A DNA stretch of 64,000 nt from assembly GCF_014640175.1 (NCBI RefSeq), contig NZ_BMGL01000007.1:124001-188000 (forward strand), read 5' to 3'. Made by a program: the position numbers and the translations under genes. The DNA comes from Psychroflexus salis (GTDB taxonomy: Bacteria; Bacteroidota; Bacteroidia; Flavobacteriales; Flavobacteriaceae). The notes beneath the pieces are model-generated. The model searched no databases. It worked only from the letters and a program-made list of their open reading frames with translations, and had not been told where the DNA came from. Position 1 is the stretch's first letter. Each line of letters starts with the position of its first letter. Shown one piece after another: positions 52,256 to 61,732 of the stretch.

Positions 52256-52500
52256 TTAAAGCCAGGAACCTGCTTTTCGTTTCAAGTCCGCAGTTTTCAT
52301 CCTACAAAACATCGGTGTACCAAGAGCTCCCGCTGGTCGCTTTGGTACTTGTGTTTTGCAAGCTTCAAACTTTGCGGGTTTTCCACTACAATCAGGGCTA
52401 GAGATAAATTCTAATTTCATACAAAATTGCCAAGATGTAATTACAATTGTAGAGCTTCCAACATCGCTTTTCACTTTGAATTCACAAAATGCCATATTTC
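52256..52500. repeat. Degenerate interspersed intergenic repeat
   Basis: In the 530-base gap between rseP and dgt a GC-richer stretch carries AGCTCCCGCTGGTCGCTTTG and then GCGGGTTTTCCACTACAATC, the latter similar to the GGGCTTTTCACTTCTATCCC block at 2.9 kb. An open frame of 79 codons crosses it on the minus strand and one of 71 codons on the plus strand; neither looks like a protein family. I read it as a decayed member of the same interspersed family. The rest of the gap is AT-rich and holds the dgt promoter region only. Confidence 0.45.
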
Positions 52501-52646
52501 ATATCAATCTAGTTTTTCTTCTAAAAACACACCCATCTCCCGTCTTCTCTCATAGGGAAGAAGCTTATTAATATGAATGTATATTTTCACATTATTACAT
52601 TAGATTATTAACAGATTAGCAAGTTCACTCGTTAATCAATTTTCGC

Positions 52647-52654
52647 TACTTTTG
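52647..52654 (+). promoter_or_regulatory. Putative dgt -7 box
   Basis: TACTTTTG lies 18 bases before the dgt ATG pair and overlaps the alternative TTG start at 52652. This supports translation from 52673. No convincing -33 element was found. Confidence 0.45.
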
Positions 52655-52672
52655 AAATCAAATTTTAAGCTT

Positions 52673-54022
52673 ATGATGCAGTGGGAACAACTTTTGTCTT
52701 TAAGAAAGCAAGGCGACAGAAATAAAAGACTCCGAAAGGAACAAGACGAAACACGTTTAGGATTCGAAGTAGATTACGATCGTATAATTTTTTCTTCTGC
52801 GTTTAGGAGCTTGCAAGACAAAACTCAAGTTATTCCCTTAAGTAAAACCGATTTCGTGCATACTCGCTTAACCCATTCCTTAGAAGTTTCGGTAGTTGGG
52901 CGTTCGTTAGGCAGAAAAGTAGGGCAGCAATTGTTGCATAAACACCCACATTTATCGGCAACGCATGGCTATCACTATCACGATTTTGGCGCGATTGTAG
53001 CTGCTGCTGCCCTGGCACACGATATCGGAAATCCACCCTTCGGACATTCAGGAGAAAAGGCTATTGGCGAGTTTTTTACAACAGGTAAAGGCCAAATTTA
53101 TAAAGACAAACTTACGCTTTCTCAATGGCAAGACTTAACCCATTTTGAAGGTAATGCCAATGGTTTTAAATTACTAACCGAAGACAAAGAAGGCGCTCCC
53201 GGTGGATTGAGAATTTCGTATGCAACTTTAGGTGCATTTACTAAATATCCCAAAGCTAGCCTACCATACAAACCCACTAAAAAAATAGCCGATAAAAAGT
53301 TTGGATATTTCCAAGAACAGGCTCATTTTTTTAATGAAGTAGCCAGCGAACTCGGTATGCTTGTAACATCTGCAAAGGGAGAAGAAAAACGCTATGCGCG
53401 CCATCCGCTTGCATTTTTGGTGGAAGCTGCAGACGATATTTGTTACACGGTAATCGATTTTGAAGATGGTATTAATCTAGGTTTAATTGAAGAAGATAAG
53501 GCTTTAGAATACCTTTCTAAAATTATAGCTCAACGCATTAATACAGAAAAATACAGCCAATTAAAACACACCAAAGATCGAATGAATTATTTGCGTTCCT
53601 TGGCAATTGGATCGTTAATTGACGAAGCTGTGCGTATTTTCCTAGAAAATGAAGATGCTATTTTAAAAGGTGAGTTTCATCAAGCTTTGCTTGATGCCTC
53701 TAAATATAAAGCACAAATAAACGATATTATAGATATCAGCATCAAAAAAATATACCAAAGTCGTGAGGTCTTAGAAAAGGAAATTTCGGGATATAAAATT
53801 TTATCTACCCTATTAAACACCTTTATTTCTGCTGCAATCAACTACAAAAATGGAAACGAAAACAACTACGATAAATTAATTATTAAAAGTTTTTTAAGTG
53901 AGTATGATTTTGAAAAGATGTCGACCTATCAAATACTGTTAGAAATTTGTTCGCTCATCGCTTCTATGACAGATGGAAATGCTCTGCGGGTTTTTAAAAA
54001 ATTAGAAATGGGGAGTGTGTAA
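52673..54022 (+). CDS. dgt: dGTPase-type deoxynucleoside triphosphate triphosphohydrolase
   Basis: A 449-residue HD-domain enzyme beginning MMQWEQLLSLRKQGDR. Landmarks are 'FSSAFRSLQDKTQVIPLSKTDFVHTRLTHSLEVSVVGRSLG' with the metal-binding His, 'AALAHDIGNPPFGHSGEKAI' (HD pair) and 'EAADDICYTVIDFEDGI'. It hydrolyses dGTP and other dNTPs to nucleoside and triphosphate. Such enzymes balance dNTP pools and can limit phage replication. The ATG at 52673 (or 52676) is preferred to the TTG at 52652. It has its own promoter-like box. Confidence 0.92.
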   Translation: MMQWEQLLSLRKQGDRNKRLRKEQDETRLGFEVDYDRIIFSSAFRSLQDKTQVIPLSKTDFVHTRLTHSLEVSVVGRSLGRKVGQQLLHKHPHLSATHGYHYHDFGAIVAAAALAHDIGNPPFGHSGEKAIGEFFTTGKGQIYKDKLTLSQWQDLTHFEGNANGFKLLTEDKEGAPGGLRISYATLGAFTKYPKASLPYKPTKKIADKKFGYFQEQAHFFNEVASELGMLVTSAKGEEKRYARHPLAFLVEAADDICYTVIDFEDGINLGLIEEDKALEYLSKIIAQRINTEKYSQLKHTKDRMNYLRSLAIGSLIDEAVRIFLENEDAILKGEFHQALLDASKYKAQINDIIDISIKKIYQSREVLEKEISGYKILSTLLNTFISAAINYKNGNENNYDKLIIKSFLSEYDFEKMSTYQILLEICSLIASMTDGNALRVFKKLEMGSV

Positions 54023-54189
54023 AGTTCAAATTCTAATTGCATGACTTCATTTAAATTGATAGCTTATAAAATTATACTTGTATCAATTTTCAACTTTAGT
54101 TTGTTGCTTTAAAGTTTTAACCTTCATTAAAGGTGTATTCTCTATTTATTAATGAAGATTAACTTCATCTTATATACATTTTACTAAAA

Positions 54190-54852
54190 TCACTCTAGTA
54201 AAATCATAAACTTTTTATTGGGTTTTTGTATACTCTTTAAAGTATAAGTACAAACATTTCCGTTGTGGTCTATCTCATCTCGTTGAACCATATTTCCTAA
54301 TAGCGGGAAACCTTCTTTGCGCATTTCTTCATAAAATCCTTCGTGAAAACTAAAAGTAACTCCGCTGCTACTGTGGTCAATATAATAGATTATTTGTTTA
54401 GCTCTAGAAAAGTTTTTCACTTTAAATGTATAAGCATTTAACATGCGGTGATCTCTAATTACATTCTCTTTTTTTAAATAACTTAACTTACTATTGTTTT
54501 TGGGCAAATGCTCAACATCGTTTATACTTTTCATATCAGTAATCAACAATTCTACTACAGATGCAGCATTAAATTGACTTAAAGCAAATAGCTCATAATC
54601 AATTACCTTATGCTGATTAACTAGGTATAAAATTATTTTTTCATCACTAAAGGAGTTCAGGTTATAAAATGCATACTTAGTTTCATTATAAAAGTTTTGA
54701 TAAATTACATGGTATTTATTCTGAAAATTATCTTTTGAGCAGTTTTCATTTTCGTAGTATAACATTTGGTGTACTTCAAATGCAGTTTTATTTTGCTGAG
54801 CAAAGAATATCTGAATAGAAAAAAGAAGTAAAAATAGAATTGTGTTTTCCAT
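54190..54852 (-). CDS. Secreted hypothetical protein
   Basis: A 220-residue protein with a signal peptide (MENTILFLLLFSIQIFFAQ) and no domain I can name. The body is rich in Asn, Tyr and Lys, with strands such as 'VIYQNFYNETKYAFYNL', 'AYTFKVKNFSRAKQIIYYIDHSS' and 'NVCTYTLKSIQKPNKKFMILL'. It resembles small secreted flavobacterial proteins without defined roles. Upstream on the minus strand a -7-like TAAGTTTG lies at 54862-54869. It diverges from the prolyl oligopeptidase gene. Confidence 0.6.
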   Translation of the reverse strand: MENTILFLLLFSIQIFFAQQNKTAFEVHQMLYYENENCSKDNFQNKYHVIYQNFYNETKYAFYNLNSFSDEKIILYLVNQHKVIDYELFALSQFNAASVVELLITDMKSINDVEHLPKNNSKLSYLKKENVIRDHRMLNAYTFKVKNFSRAKQIIYYIDHSSSGVTFSFHEGFYEEMRKEGFPLLGNMVQRDEIDHNGNVCTYTLKSIQKPNKKFMILLE

Positions 54853-54939
54853 AAAATTTTACAAACTTATAGTAAATATGCATTAAAATAGCCAACCCAT
54901 CTTAATCTAATTCTATATTTTTACTAAAATTTTATTTCT

Positions 54940-57069
54940 ATGAAAAATTATTTAATGTTAGCAATTACTGCTTCTGTTTTAATGGCTTGCAGTATCGATA
55001 AACAAGAACCCCAAACTATGCTATATCCCGAAACACGAATGGATGAAACCGTCGACACCTATTTTGATCGAGAAGTGAAAGATCCCTATCGTTGGTTGGA
55101 AGACGACCGTAGCGAAGAAACCGAGGCTTGGGTAAAAGCTCAAAACAAAGTAACTTTCGATTACCTTAGTAAAATCCCTTATCGGGAACAACTTGAAAAA
55201 CGACTTACCGAAATTTGGAATTACGAAAAAGTAAGCGCTCCTTTTAAACGTGGCGATTACACCTATTTTTATAAAAACGACGGACTCCAAAATCAGTCCG
55301 TTTTGTACCGTTATCCAAACGATGGAAATATTGAAAATGCCAAGGTGTTTTTGAATCCTAACGAGTTTAGTAAAGACGGAACTACTTCTTTGGCTGGTTT
55401 AAGCTTTACTAAAGATGGAAAAACCGCAGCCTATTCTATTTCTGAGGGTGGAAGCGATTGGCGAAAAATAATTGTTATCGATGCAGAAACACGTACACAA
55501 AAAGAAGACACTTTAGTAGATGTAAAATTTAGTGGTGTTTCTTGGTTTAAGGATGAAGGTTTTTATTATTCAAGTTACGATAAACCCGAAGGAAGCGAAC
55601 TTTCAGCAAAAACAGATCAACATAAATTATACTATCATAAATTAGGAACACCCCAAAAAGAAGACCCTGTTATTTATGGCGCTCTTCCAGAAGAAAAACA
55701 TCGTTATGTTGGTGGAAGTGTAACCGAAGACAATCGGTATTTAATCATTTCTGCTTCAAAATCTACTTCAGGAAATCGGTTGTTTATTAAAGATTTAACC
55801 CAAAAAGATGCAGATTTAGTTGCTGTTATAACGCATTACGACAATGATGTGTATGTGTTGGATAATGAAGAAGATAAACTTTTTTTAGTAACCGATTTAG
55901 ATGCGCCTAACAAAAAAGTAGTTCAGGTAAGTGCAAACAATCCCACCCCAGAAAATTGGGTAGATTTTATTCCTGAAACCGAACATGTTTTATCGCCATC
56001 TACCGCTGGCGGCTATTTTTTTGCAAATTATATAGTCGATGCTGTTTCGCAAGTAAAGCAATTTGATAAACAAGGAAAATTAGTACGTACAGTAGAATTA
56101 CCAGGAGTAGGTTCTGCTGGAGGCTTTGGTGCAAAAGATGAAGAAACCGAATTGTATTTCTCCTTTACCAACTATACCACACCAGGCAGCATTTACAAAT
56201 ACGAAATAGAATCTGGAAATTCTGAATTATACATTCAGCCAGAAATTGATTTTAATCCTGAAGCCTACGAAAGCAAGCAGGTATTTTACACATCAAAAGA
56301 CGGTACGAAAGTGCCGATGATTATTACCCACAAAAAAGGAGTCGAACTCAACGGTAAAAATCTAACCATGCTCTATGGATATGGCGGTTTCAATATTTCG
56401 TTAACTCCTTCATTTAGCACGGCTAATGTAGCATGGTTAGAAAATGGCGGAGTTTACGCCGTTGCTAACTTACGCGGTGGTGGCGAATATGGAAAAGATT
56501 GGCACAATGCAGGAACAAAAATGAAAAAGCAAAATGTGTTTGACGATTTTATCGCTGCAGCGGAATTTTTAATCGATGAAAAATACACTTCATCAGAAAA
56601 ATTAGCCATTCGTGGTGGCTCCAATGGAGGCTTGTTAGTTGGAGCTTGTATGACGCAACGTCCAGAATTATTTCAAGTGGCGCTACCCGCAGTTGGTGTT
56701 TTAGACATGTTGCGTTACCATACATTTACCTCGGGTGCTGGTTGGGCTTACGATTATGGAACATCTGCAGATAGTCCTGAAATGTTTGAATACTTACTTA
56801 ATTATTCGCCAGTTCACAATGTAAAAGAAGATGTTGAATACCCAGCAACCTTAGTAACCACAGGCGATCATGACGACCGCGTTGTGCCAGCGCACAGTTT
56901 TAAGTTTGCTGCTGCTTTACAAAGTAAACAAACAGGAAACAATCCAACCTTAATTCGTATTGAAACCGATGCTGGACATGGTGCGGGAAAACCTACTTCA
57001 AAAATTATTGAAGAATATGCCGATATTTTTGCATTTACCTTTTACAATATGGGTGTAGAAAAGCTATAA
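54940..57069 (+). CDS. S9A prolyl oligopeptidase (lipoprotein)
   Basis: A 709-residue serine peptidase. Residues 1-17 form a lipoprotein-type signal with lipobox LMAC (Cys17). The N-terminal seven-bladed propeller (about 80-420) is followed by the alpha/beta-hydrolase domain. The nucleophile is Ser561 in RGGSNGG, the Asp lies in GDHDDRV (642-648) and the His is His680 in AGHGAGK. It cleaves short peptides after proline. Together with the DPP-IV and POT genes at the other end of the window it points to a protein-degrading lifestyle. Confidence 0.93.
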   Translation: MKNYLMLAITASVLMACSIDKQEPQTMLYPETRMDETVDTYFDREVKDPYRWLEDDRSEETEAWVKAQNKVTFDYLSKIPYREQLEKRLTEIWNYEKVSAPFKRGDYTYFYKNDGLQNQSVLYRYPNDGNIENAKVFLNPNEFSKDGTTSLAGLSFTKDGKTAAYSISEGGSDWRKIIVIDAETRTQKEDTLVDVKFSGVSWFKDEGFYYSSYDKPEGSELSAKTDQHKLYYHKLGTPQKEDPVIYGALPEEKHRYVGGSVTEDNRYLIISASKSTSGNRLFIKDLTQKDADLVAVITHYDNDVYVLDNEEDKLFLVTDLDAPNKKVVQVSANNPTPENWVDFIPETEHVLSPSTAGGYFFANYIVDAVSQVKQFDKQGKLVRTVELPGVGSAGGFGAKDEETELYFSFTNYTTPGSIYKYEIESGNSELYIQPEIDFNPEAYESKQVFYTSKDGTKVPMIITHKKGVELNGKNLTMLYGYGGFNISLTPSFSTANVAWLENGGVYAVANLRGGGEYGKDWHNAGTKMKKQNVFDDFIAAAEFLIDEKYTSSEKLAIRGGSNGGLLVGACMTQRPELFQVALPAVGVLDMLRYHTFTSGAGWAYDYGTSADSPEMFEYLLNYSPVHNVKEDVEYPATLVTTGDHDDRVVPAHSFKFAAALQSKQTGNNPTLIRIETDAGHGAGKPTSKIIEEYADIFAFTFYNMGVEKL

Positions 57070-57095
57070 ATAACTTAACATTTTTTGACTGAAAA

Positions 57096-57111
57096 TACCC
57101 GTTAACGGGTA
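57096..57111. promoter_or_regulatory. 16-bp perfect palindrome upstream of barrel genes
   Basis: TACCCGTTAACGGGTA lies 27 bases after the prolyl oligopeptidase stop and 53 bases before the first barrel gene. It could be an operator or a short hairpin. A partial relative, TAACGGGT, lies just upstream of the thioredoxin-like gene at 646-653. Confidence 0.5.
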
Positions 57112-57164
57112 GCTGATTTTTCTTTGGATAGTTTATCTTTATGTAAATTTTAAAAAACAAAATA

Positions 57165-57800
57165 ATGAAAAAAACAATACTCTTAATTGTATTACTCATA
57201 GCAACATCTAGCATAGCTCAAACTGTTAAATATGGTATTCGTGGAGGTTTAAATTTAACCAATGTAGATTTCGAAGTTTCAAGTGGTGGAGCTTCTCTTG
57301 GTGTTGATACTGATTCAAGAACTTCTTTTTATGTGGGAGGCTTTGCTGAATTTTCATTACCCGACTCAGAACATAAAATACAAACAGGTTTAGGCTACCA
57401 CGCTAATGGGTTTAAATATAATTTTGCTGAAGAAAAGGGGAGCTTTTTAATCTCTCAGATTAATATTCCAGCTTTATTTAAATTTAATGCAGCCAATGGT
57501 TTATACATTAATGGCGGTGCTTATGTAGGAATAATTGTAGCAGCTGAAGCCGAAGTTGAATACTACGATTTTTTTGAAGATCGAACCATTAAAGAAACTG
57601 AAGATGTTGGTGATGCGTTTAACACTTTAGACTTAGGACTTTCCGTAGGAGCTGAATATAATTTAGAAAATGGAATCTTTTTCGATTTAAGATACAACTA
57701 TGGTTTATTAGATATTGCAACTGACGAAGAAGGATTTGATGGCGAAACGCTGGAAATTAAAAACCGCGCTTTCATGCTTGGTTTAGGATATAAGTTTTAG
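57165..57800 (+). CDS. Small outer-membrane beta-barrel protein (porin/PorT-like family)
   Basis: A 211-residue protein with a signal peptide ending SIAQ and about eight amphipathic strands: 'KYGIRGGLNLTNVDFEV', 'FYVGGFAEFSL', 'KIQTGLGYHANGFKYNF', 'LYINGGAYVGIIVAAEAEVEY', 'FDLRYNYGLLDI' and the C-terminal 'RAFMLGLGYKF'. This is the outer-membrane protein beta-barrel domain of Bacteroidota. Substrate unknown. It is followed by a clear paralogue on the same strand. Confidence 0.8.
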   Translation: MKKTILLIVLLIATSSIAQTVKYGIRGGLNLTNVDFEVSSGGASLGVDTDSRTSFYVGGFAEFSLPDSEHKIQTGLGYHANGFKYNFAEEKGSFLISQINIPALFKFNAANGLYINGGAYVGIIVAAEAEVEYYDFFEDRTIKETEDVGDAFNTLDLGLSVGAEYNLENGIFFDLRYNYGLLDIATDEEGFDGETLEIKNRAFMLGLGYKF

Positions 57801-57877
57801 TAAAGCTTTTAAATATAAATCCATTTAAAAGCTAGTGAAACCTAAAAATTGATATTTTTACGGAAAATTAAACAAAC

Positions 57878-58504
57878 ATGAAAAATATTTTTATTGCATT
57901 CTTAATTGTTTTTTCAACATGCACCTTTGCACAAGAAACATTCAGCGGTGTTAAAGGTGGGTTTAATTATGCAACCGCAGATTTTAGTTCGAATAGTATA
58001 GATATCGATAACAGCTTTATCGCTTCATTTTATGGTGGCTTATTTGCCGAGTTTGGTCTAAAAAAATCGGAAGATAAATTAGAATTAGGCTTAATTTACC
58101 ATAGAAACGGTACCGACTATAAAGTTACTACTGAAGGAGAAGCTTCAGAAAAAGGCTTGGTTTATGTAAACCAAATTAATTTACCACTTACTTACAAAAA
58201 GAGCATTAACGAAAATTTATTTTTAACGGGAGGAGCTTATTTAGGAGTTATACTTTATGCCGATGTACAATACGAAGTAAGCAATACCAATTTTTCAGAA
58301 ACCATCGAAATTACTGATGATTTCGAAATGTTTGAAGCTGGATTAAGTCTAGGAGTAGAATACAATTTCAATTTTGGTGGATTTGTAGAGCTTAAATACA
58401 ACTACGGGCTTACTAACACTTATAAAGACGAACCTGATACTTTTGAAGGTGAAGCGGACTTTAAAAATCGATTTTTTCTTCTAGGTGTAGGATACCGATT
58501 TTAA
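57878..58504 (+). CDS. Small outer-membrane beta-barrel protein, paralogue
   Basis: A 208-residue paralogue of the preceding gene with the same pattern: signal peptide ending TFAQ, 'VKGGFNYATADFSS', 'FYGGLFAEFGLKKSEDKLELGLIYHRNGTDYKV', 'FLTGGAYLGVILYADVQYEV', 'VELKYNYGL' and the terminal 'FFLLGVGYRF'. Tandem duplication is the simplest origin. It ends before a strong terminator, so the two genes may form one unit. Confidence 0.8.
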   Translation: MKNIFIAFLIVFSTCTFAQETFSGVKGGFNYATADFSSNSIDIDNSFIASFYGGLFAEFGLKKSEDKLELGLIYHRNGTDYKVTTEGEASEKGLVYVNQINLPLTYKKSINENLFLTGGAYLGVILYADVQYEVSNTNFSETIEITDDFEMFEAGLSLGVEYNFNFGGFVELKYNYGLTNTYKDEPDTFEGEADFKNRFFLLGVGYRF

Positions 58505-58526
58505 ACATTTTTTTAAACTCATTTAT

Positions 58527-58558
58527 AAAGACTCTTTTATTTTAAAAGAGTCTTTTTT
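58527..58558 (+). terminator. Terminator after the barrel pair
   Basis: A 12-bp perfect stem (AAAGACTCTTTT at 58527-58538 with AAAAGAGTCTTT at 58544-58555) is followed by further T residues, 23 bases past the second barrel gene. Confidence 0.88.
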
Positions 58559-58794
58559 ATGTAAAATGACAAAATTAGTACTCTCCCAAATAGTTAAATT
58601 CCCCAATTAGCATATTAGTACATTATTCTTCACAATCAATTAAGCCTTGTTTTAACAACTTTAGCTAAAAAATAATTTATTTTTGATAACTAAAGCTAAT
58701 TATTATTTTAAATACATCTCAGGCTTTTCAGAATGTTTAAAATATATTTGGGTGTTATACCATTGTAAGTTATAAATAAGATAAGTTAATAAAC

Positions 58795-59931
58795 ATGATT
58801 AACAAACGGCTTTTAATTAAAAACTTACTAGCGCATAACGACGAGAATAGTTTTTACGATAAAAAGCTGAAACTGAATATTATTACACAAGAAGGGAAAG
58901 CTAAATTTTTAAAGCATATCTGTTCTTTAAGCAATAGCAATCCTACCAACAATGCCTATTTGGTAATAGGTGTTCAAGATGAAGATAACCATATTGTAGG
59001 AGTCGATTTTTTTGATGATGCTAAGATCCAAAATTTAGTAAATGCTTATTTAGAAAACCCGCCTTTGGTGGCTTATGAAAATATACCATTTCCACATCTT
59101 ACAGAAAATAAAGTAATTGGTTTAGTAAGTATTCGTCCTAAAAACAACTTTAGCATTTGTTCCTTGCGAAAAAACATTTGGAAATACTATGGTGGTACTG
59201 TCTTTATGCGCGAAGGTAGCATAAGTAAACCCAGAGCATTCGATATTGAAATTAAGGCAACTAATGAAGATTTTGTGTCAGCTATTGAAAAACATTCTGA
59301 AAATAATATTGAATATACCTTAGATGGTGTTTTCGAGTTTATGAAAAAAAATGAAGCATACCAACCTCAATATTTCGTTTTTAAGGAATATTTTGTGTTG
59401 TGTTGGGCAGGAAAAAAGAAACAAAAAAACGATAAAACCTTCTTCTCTAGAGTAAATATTGAATTGGTGAATGAACAAGTTAAACTCTTTTATTCTAATT
59501 ACGATGAGGTTGAAATTGAAATTGGAAAAAATCACTTCGAAATTTTAGAATATGTGCATCTAGGTCTAGAAAAAAGCTTTAAATACTATCCTTTAGAGAA
59601 AGTAAAAATTGAATTTAAAAACAATATGTCCTACGATATTTCATCGCAGTTGGTTTTTCAACCACCTGTTTACGAATCAAAATCACTACATCATTACTAC
59701 AATGCAACAAATGTTTTGCTTCAAAAATTAAAAAAAGAAATTCTGTTAAACGAAATAGAAAAAAAAGACTTAGTAAATTTACCATCCCTATATTTAATTA
59801 GTCATTTAAATGGATTTAGTGAAGCACTAACAAAATTAGAAGAAGCAAAACCTTATTTAAGAAAATACCCCATTGCTTACAAAAAATATAAAGAAAACAT
59901 GCGAATTTTACGTAAAATCAAGTACAATTAA
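58795..59931 (+). CDS. AlbA_2 (Schlafen-like) domain protein
   Basis: A 378-residue protein whose N-terminal 150 residues match the AlbA_2 domain of the Schlafen group ('AKFLKHICSLSNSNPTNNAYLVIGVQDEDNHIVGVDFFDDAKIQNLVNAYLENPP', then 'KYYGGTVFMREGSISKPRAFDIEIK'). The remaining 220 residues are a helical and beta-rich region I cannot name. AlbA_2 proteins are annotated as ATP- or nucleic-acid-binding; some relatives act in RNA cleavage or phage defence, but no such role is shown here. It starts 45 bases after a TATATTTG box (58743-58750). The phosphatase gene follows with a 2-base gap. Confidence 0.8.
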   Translation: MINKRLLIKNLLAHNDENSFYDKKLKLNIITQEGKAKFLKHICSLSNSNPTNNAYLVIGVQDEDNHIVGVDFFDDAKIQNLVNAYLENPPLVAYENIPFPHLTENKVIGLVSIRPKNNFSICSLRKNIWKYYGGTVFMREGSISKPRAFDIEIKATNEDFVSAIEKHSENNIEYTLDGVFEFMKKNEAYQPQYFVFKEYFVLCWAGKKKQKNDKTFFSRVNIELVNEQVKLFYSNYDEVEIEIGKNHFEILEYVHLGLEKSFKYYPLEKVKIEFKNNMSYDISSQLVFQPPVYESKSLHHYYNATNVLLQKLKKEILLNEIEKKDLVNLPSLYLISHLNGFSEALTKLEEAKPYLRKYPIAYKKYKENMRILRKIKYN

Positions 59932-59933
59932 CT

Positions 59934-60671
59934 ATGGCAAATTCTAATAGAACCCTAGTTATTGGCGATATTCATGGTGGTTTAAAAGCGCTACAACAAA
60001 TTTTAAAACGCGCAGCAGCAACTACCAACGACCAGCTTATTTTTTTAGGAGATTACGTAGATGGATGGTCAGACTCCGCAGAAGTAATTAATTTTTTAAT
60101 TCAGTTAAAAGCCGACTACAACTGCCGATTTATTCGAGGAAATCACGATGCCTTAGTAAACAATTGGTTAAAAACTGGAGAAGCTAACGAAAAATGGATG
60201 CAACACGGCGGTCAAAGTACAAAAGATGCCTACCAAGAAATCGACCAAGGTACCATAAAATTGCACATTCAATTTATGGACGATTTAGAAAATTATTATG
60301 TAAACGAGCAAAATAAATTATTTTTACATGCGGGTTTTTCCAATTTACACGGCCCCGATTACGAATGGTACAAACACGTGGTGTATTGGGATAGAACACT
60401 TTGGGAAATGGTAATTTGTATGGATCCTAAAATCGATGAAAATCACGATTTATATCCAGCCCGATTAAAATTATTTAAAGAAATTTACATCGGTCATACG
60501 CCCACTACGCGAATAGGATTTAATGAGCCGGTTAACTTCCAAAACGTTTGGAATATAGACACTGGAGCAGCATTTAAAGGTGCTTTAAGCATCATGGATA
60601 TTGACACTAAACAAGTTTGGCAGAGCGACCCTGTTTACCAATTATATCCGAACGAAAGTGGAAGAAATTAA
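59934..60671 (+). CDS. PPP-family metallophosphoesterase (serine/threonine phosphatase-like)
   Basis: A 245-residue protein with the PPP motif series GDIHGG (residues 11-16), GDYVDGW (near 40), RGNHDALV (near 65), a His in 'LFLHAGFS', and 'IGHTPTTR'. This set is typical of small bacterial PPP phosphatases, which may remove phosphate from proteins or from dinucleoside polyphosphates. The gene lies two bases after the AlbA_2 gene, so the two are probably made together. Confidence 0.88.
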   Translation: MANSNRTLVIGDIHGGLKALQQILKRAAATTNDQLIFLGDYVDGWSDSAEVINFLIQLKADYNCRFIRGNHDALVNNWLKTGEANEKWMQHGGQSTKDAYQEIDQGTIKLHIQFMDDLENYYVNEQNKLFLHAGFSNLHGPDYEWYKHVVYWDRTLWEMVICMDPKIDENHDLYPARLKLFKEIYIGHTPTTRIGFNEPVNFQNVWNIDTGAAFKGALSIMDIDTKQVWQSDPVYQLYPNESGRN

Positions 60672-60741
60672 AGCAGCTTTTTAGTATAAAACCACATCTT
60701 TTTTTATTTTTTTAAAATTTTTCACATCTCATTTTAAAAAT

Positions 60742-60776
60742 CAAGTTGTGCTGAGCTTGCCGAAGCGCAGGCTTCA
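60742..60776. repeat. Possible short interspersed GC-rich repeat
   Basis: A GC-rich block with TTGTGCTGAGCTTGCCGAAGC, containing the small inverted pair GAAGC/GCTTC, stands out in an AT-rich spacer between the phosphatase and yicC genes. From memory, related CTGAGC/GCCGAAGC strings occur between genes in many bacteria. Only one copy is visible here. Confidence 0.4.
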
Positions 60777-60816
60777 CTCTTTTGTTGCAGTAGACTAATT
60801 TTAAATCACTACATCA

Positions 60817-60847
60817 TTGCTTAATCCTTGTAACTCAATTAACTTTG
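60817..60847 (+). promoter_or_regulatory. Putative yicC-gmk-nadD promoter
   Basis: TTG at 60817-60819, 20 bases, then TAACTTTG at 60840-60847, a good match to the Bacteroidota consensus. The yicC start codon follows 18 bases later. Confidence 0.7.
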
Positions 60848-60865
60848 CGACTTAAATTATAGTTC

Positions 60866-61732
60866 ATGATTCATTCTATGACGGGTTTTGGAAAATCTAC
60901 TGTTCAACTCCCCAACAAAAAAATTAGTGTAGAAATCAAGTCTTTAAACTCTAAAAACTTAGATGTAAACACTCGAATGCCATCGCAATACCGAGCAAAA
61001 GAACTTGTAATGCGAAAAATGATTGCAGAAAAAATTGGTCGTGGCAAAGTAGATTTCACCCTTCAAGTTGAAGTTACTGGCGATGAAACTTCGACAAAAA
61101 TTAATCACGAAATTGTAAAAGCTTATATGTACGAGCTTCGAGATTTGGCTAGCATTAGTAGTGCAGAAAATGCTAAATTATTAGAAATAGCATTATCCTT
61201 ACCCGATGCCGTTTCTACTGATGCTGCAGAAGTAGATGAATCTGAATTTAAAGCCATTCAAAATGCAATTAACGAAGCCTTAATCAATTTAAATTCGTAC
61301 AGAAAAGATGAAGGTTTAGCTATGGAAAAAGATTTTAAACACCGTATAGAACAACTTCAGCTTTTATTAAAAGAAGTTATAGAAGTTGACCCTGAACGCA
61401 TGCAAAATTTACGCACAAAGCTCGAAACAGCGGTAGAAGATTTAAAATCTAAAGTAGACGAAGACCGATTTGAACAAGAACTCGTATTTTATATTGAAAA
61501 ATACGATATTACAGAAGAAAAAGTTCGTTTAGCAAATCACTTAAGTTATTTTATTGAAACCTTAAACGCGAAGGAGTCTGGTGGAAAGAAATTAGGATTT
61601 ATAAGTCAGGAAATGGGTAGAGAAATCAATACCATTGGTAGTAAATCAAACTTCGCACCCATGCAAAAATTAGTCGTGCAGATGAAGGATGAATTAGAAA
61701 AAATTAAAGAACAAATGCTGAATATACTCTAA
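60866..61732 (+). CDS. yicC: YicC family protein (stress-linked endoribonuclease family)
   Basis: A 288-residue protein beginning MIHSMTGFGKST, the hallmark of the YicC/YloC family. The C-terminal DUF1732 region contains 'FIETLNAKESGGKKLGFISQEMGREINTIGSKS'. Members have been reported to cleave RNA. The stop codon overlaps the gmk start (TAATG), a neighbour relation conserved across many bacteria. Confidence 0.92.
   Translation: MIHSMTGFGKSTVQLPNKKISVEIKSLNSKNLDVNTRMPSQYRAKELVMRKMIAEKIGRGKVDFTLQVEVTGDETSTKINHEIVKAYMYELRDLASISSAENAKLLEIALSLPDAVSTDAAEVDESEFKAIQNAINEALINLNSYRKDEGLAMEKDFKHRIEQLQLLLKEVIEVDPERMQNLRTKLETAVEDLKSKVDEDRFEQELVFYIEKYDITEEKVRLANHLSYFIETLNAKESGGKKLGFISQEMGREINTIGSKSNFAPMQKLVVQMKDELEKIKEQMLNIL

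Noticed and set aside
52256-52495. Minus-strand 79-codon open frame in the rseP-dgt gap
   Set aside because: It lies in repeat-like DNA shared in part with the 2.9 kb element, is crossed by another open frame on the other strand, and has no recognisable domain.
52652-52672. TTG start for dgt
   Set aside because: The TTG is part of the TACTTTTG promoter-like box; the ATG pair at 52673-52678 is better placed.
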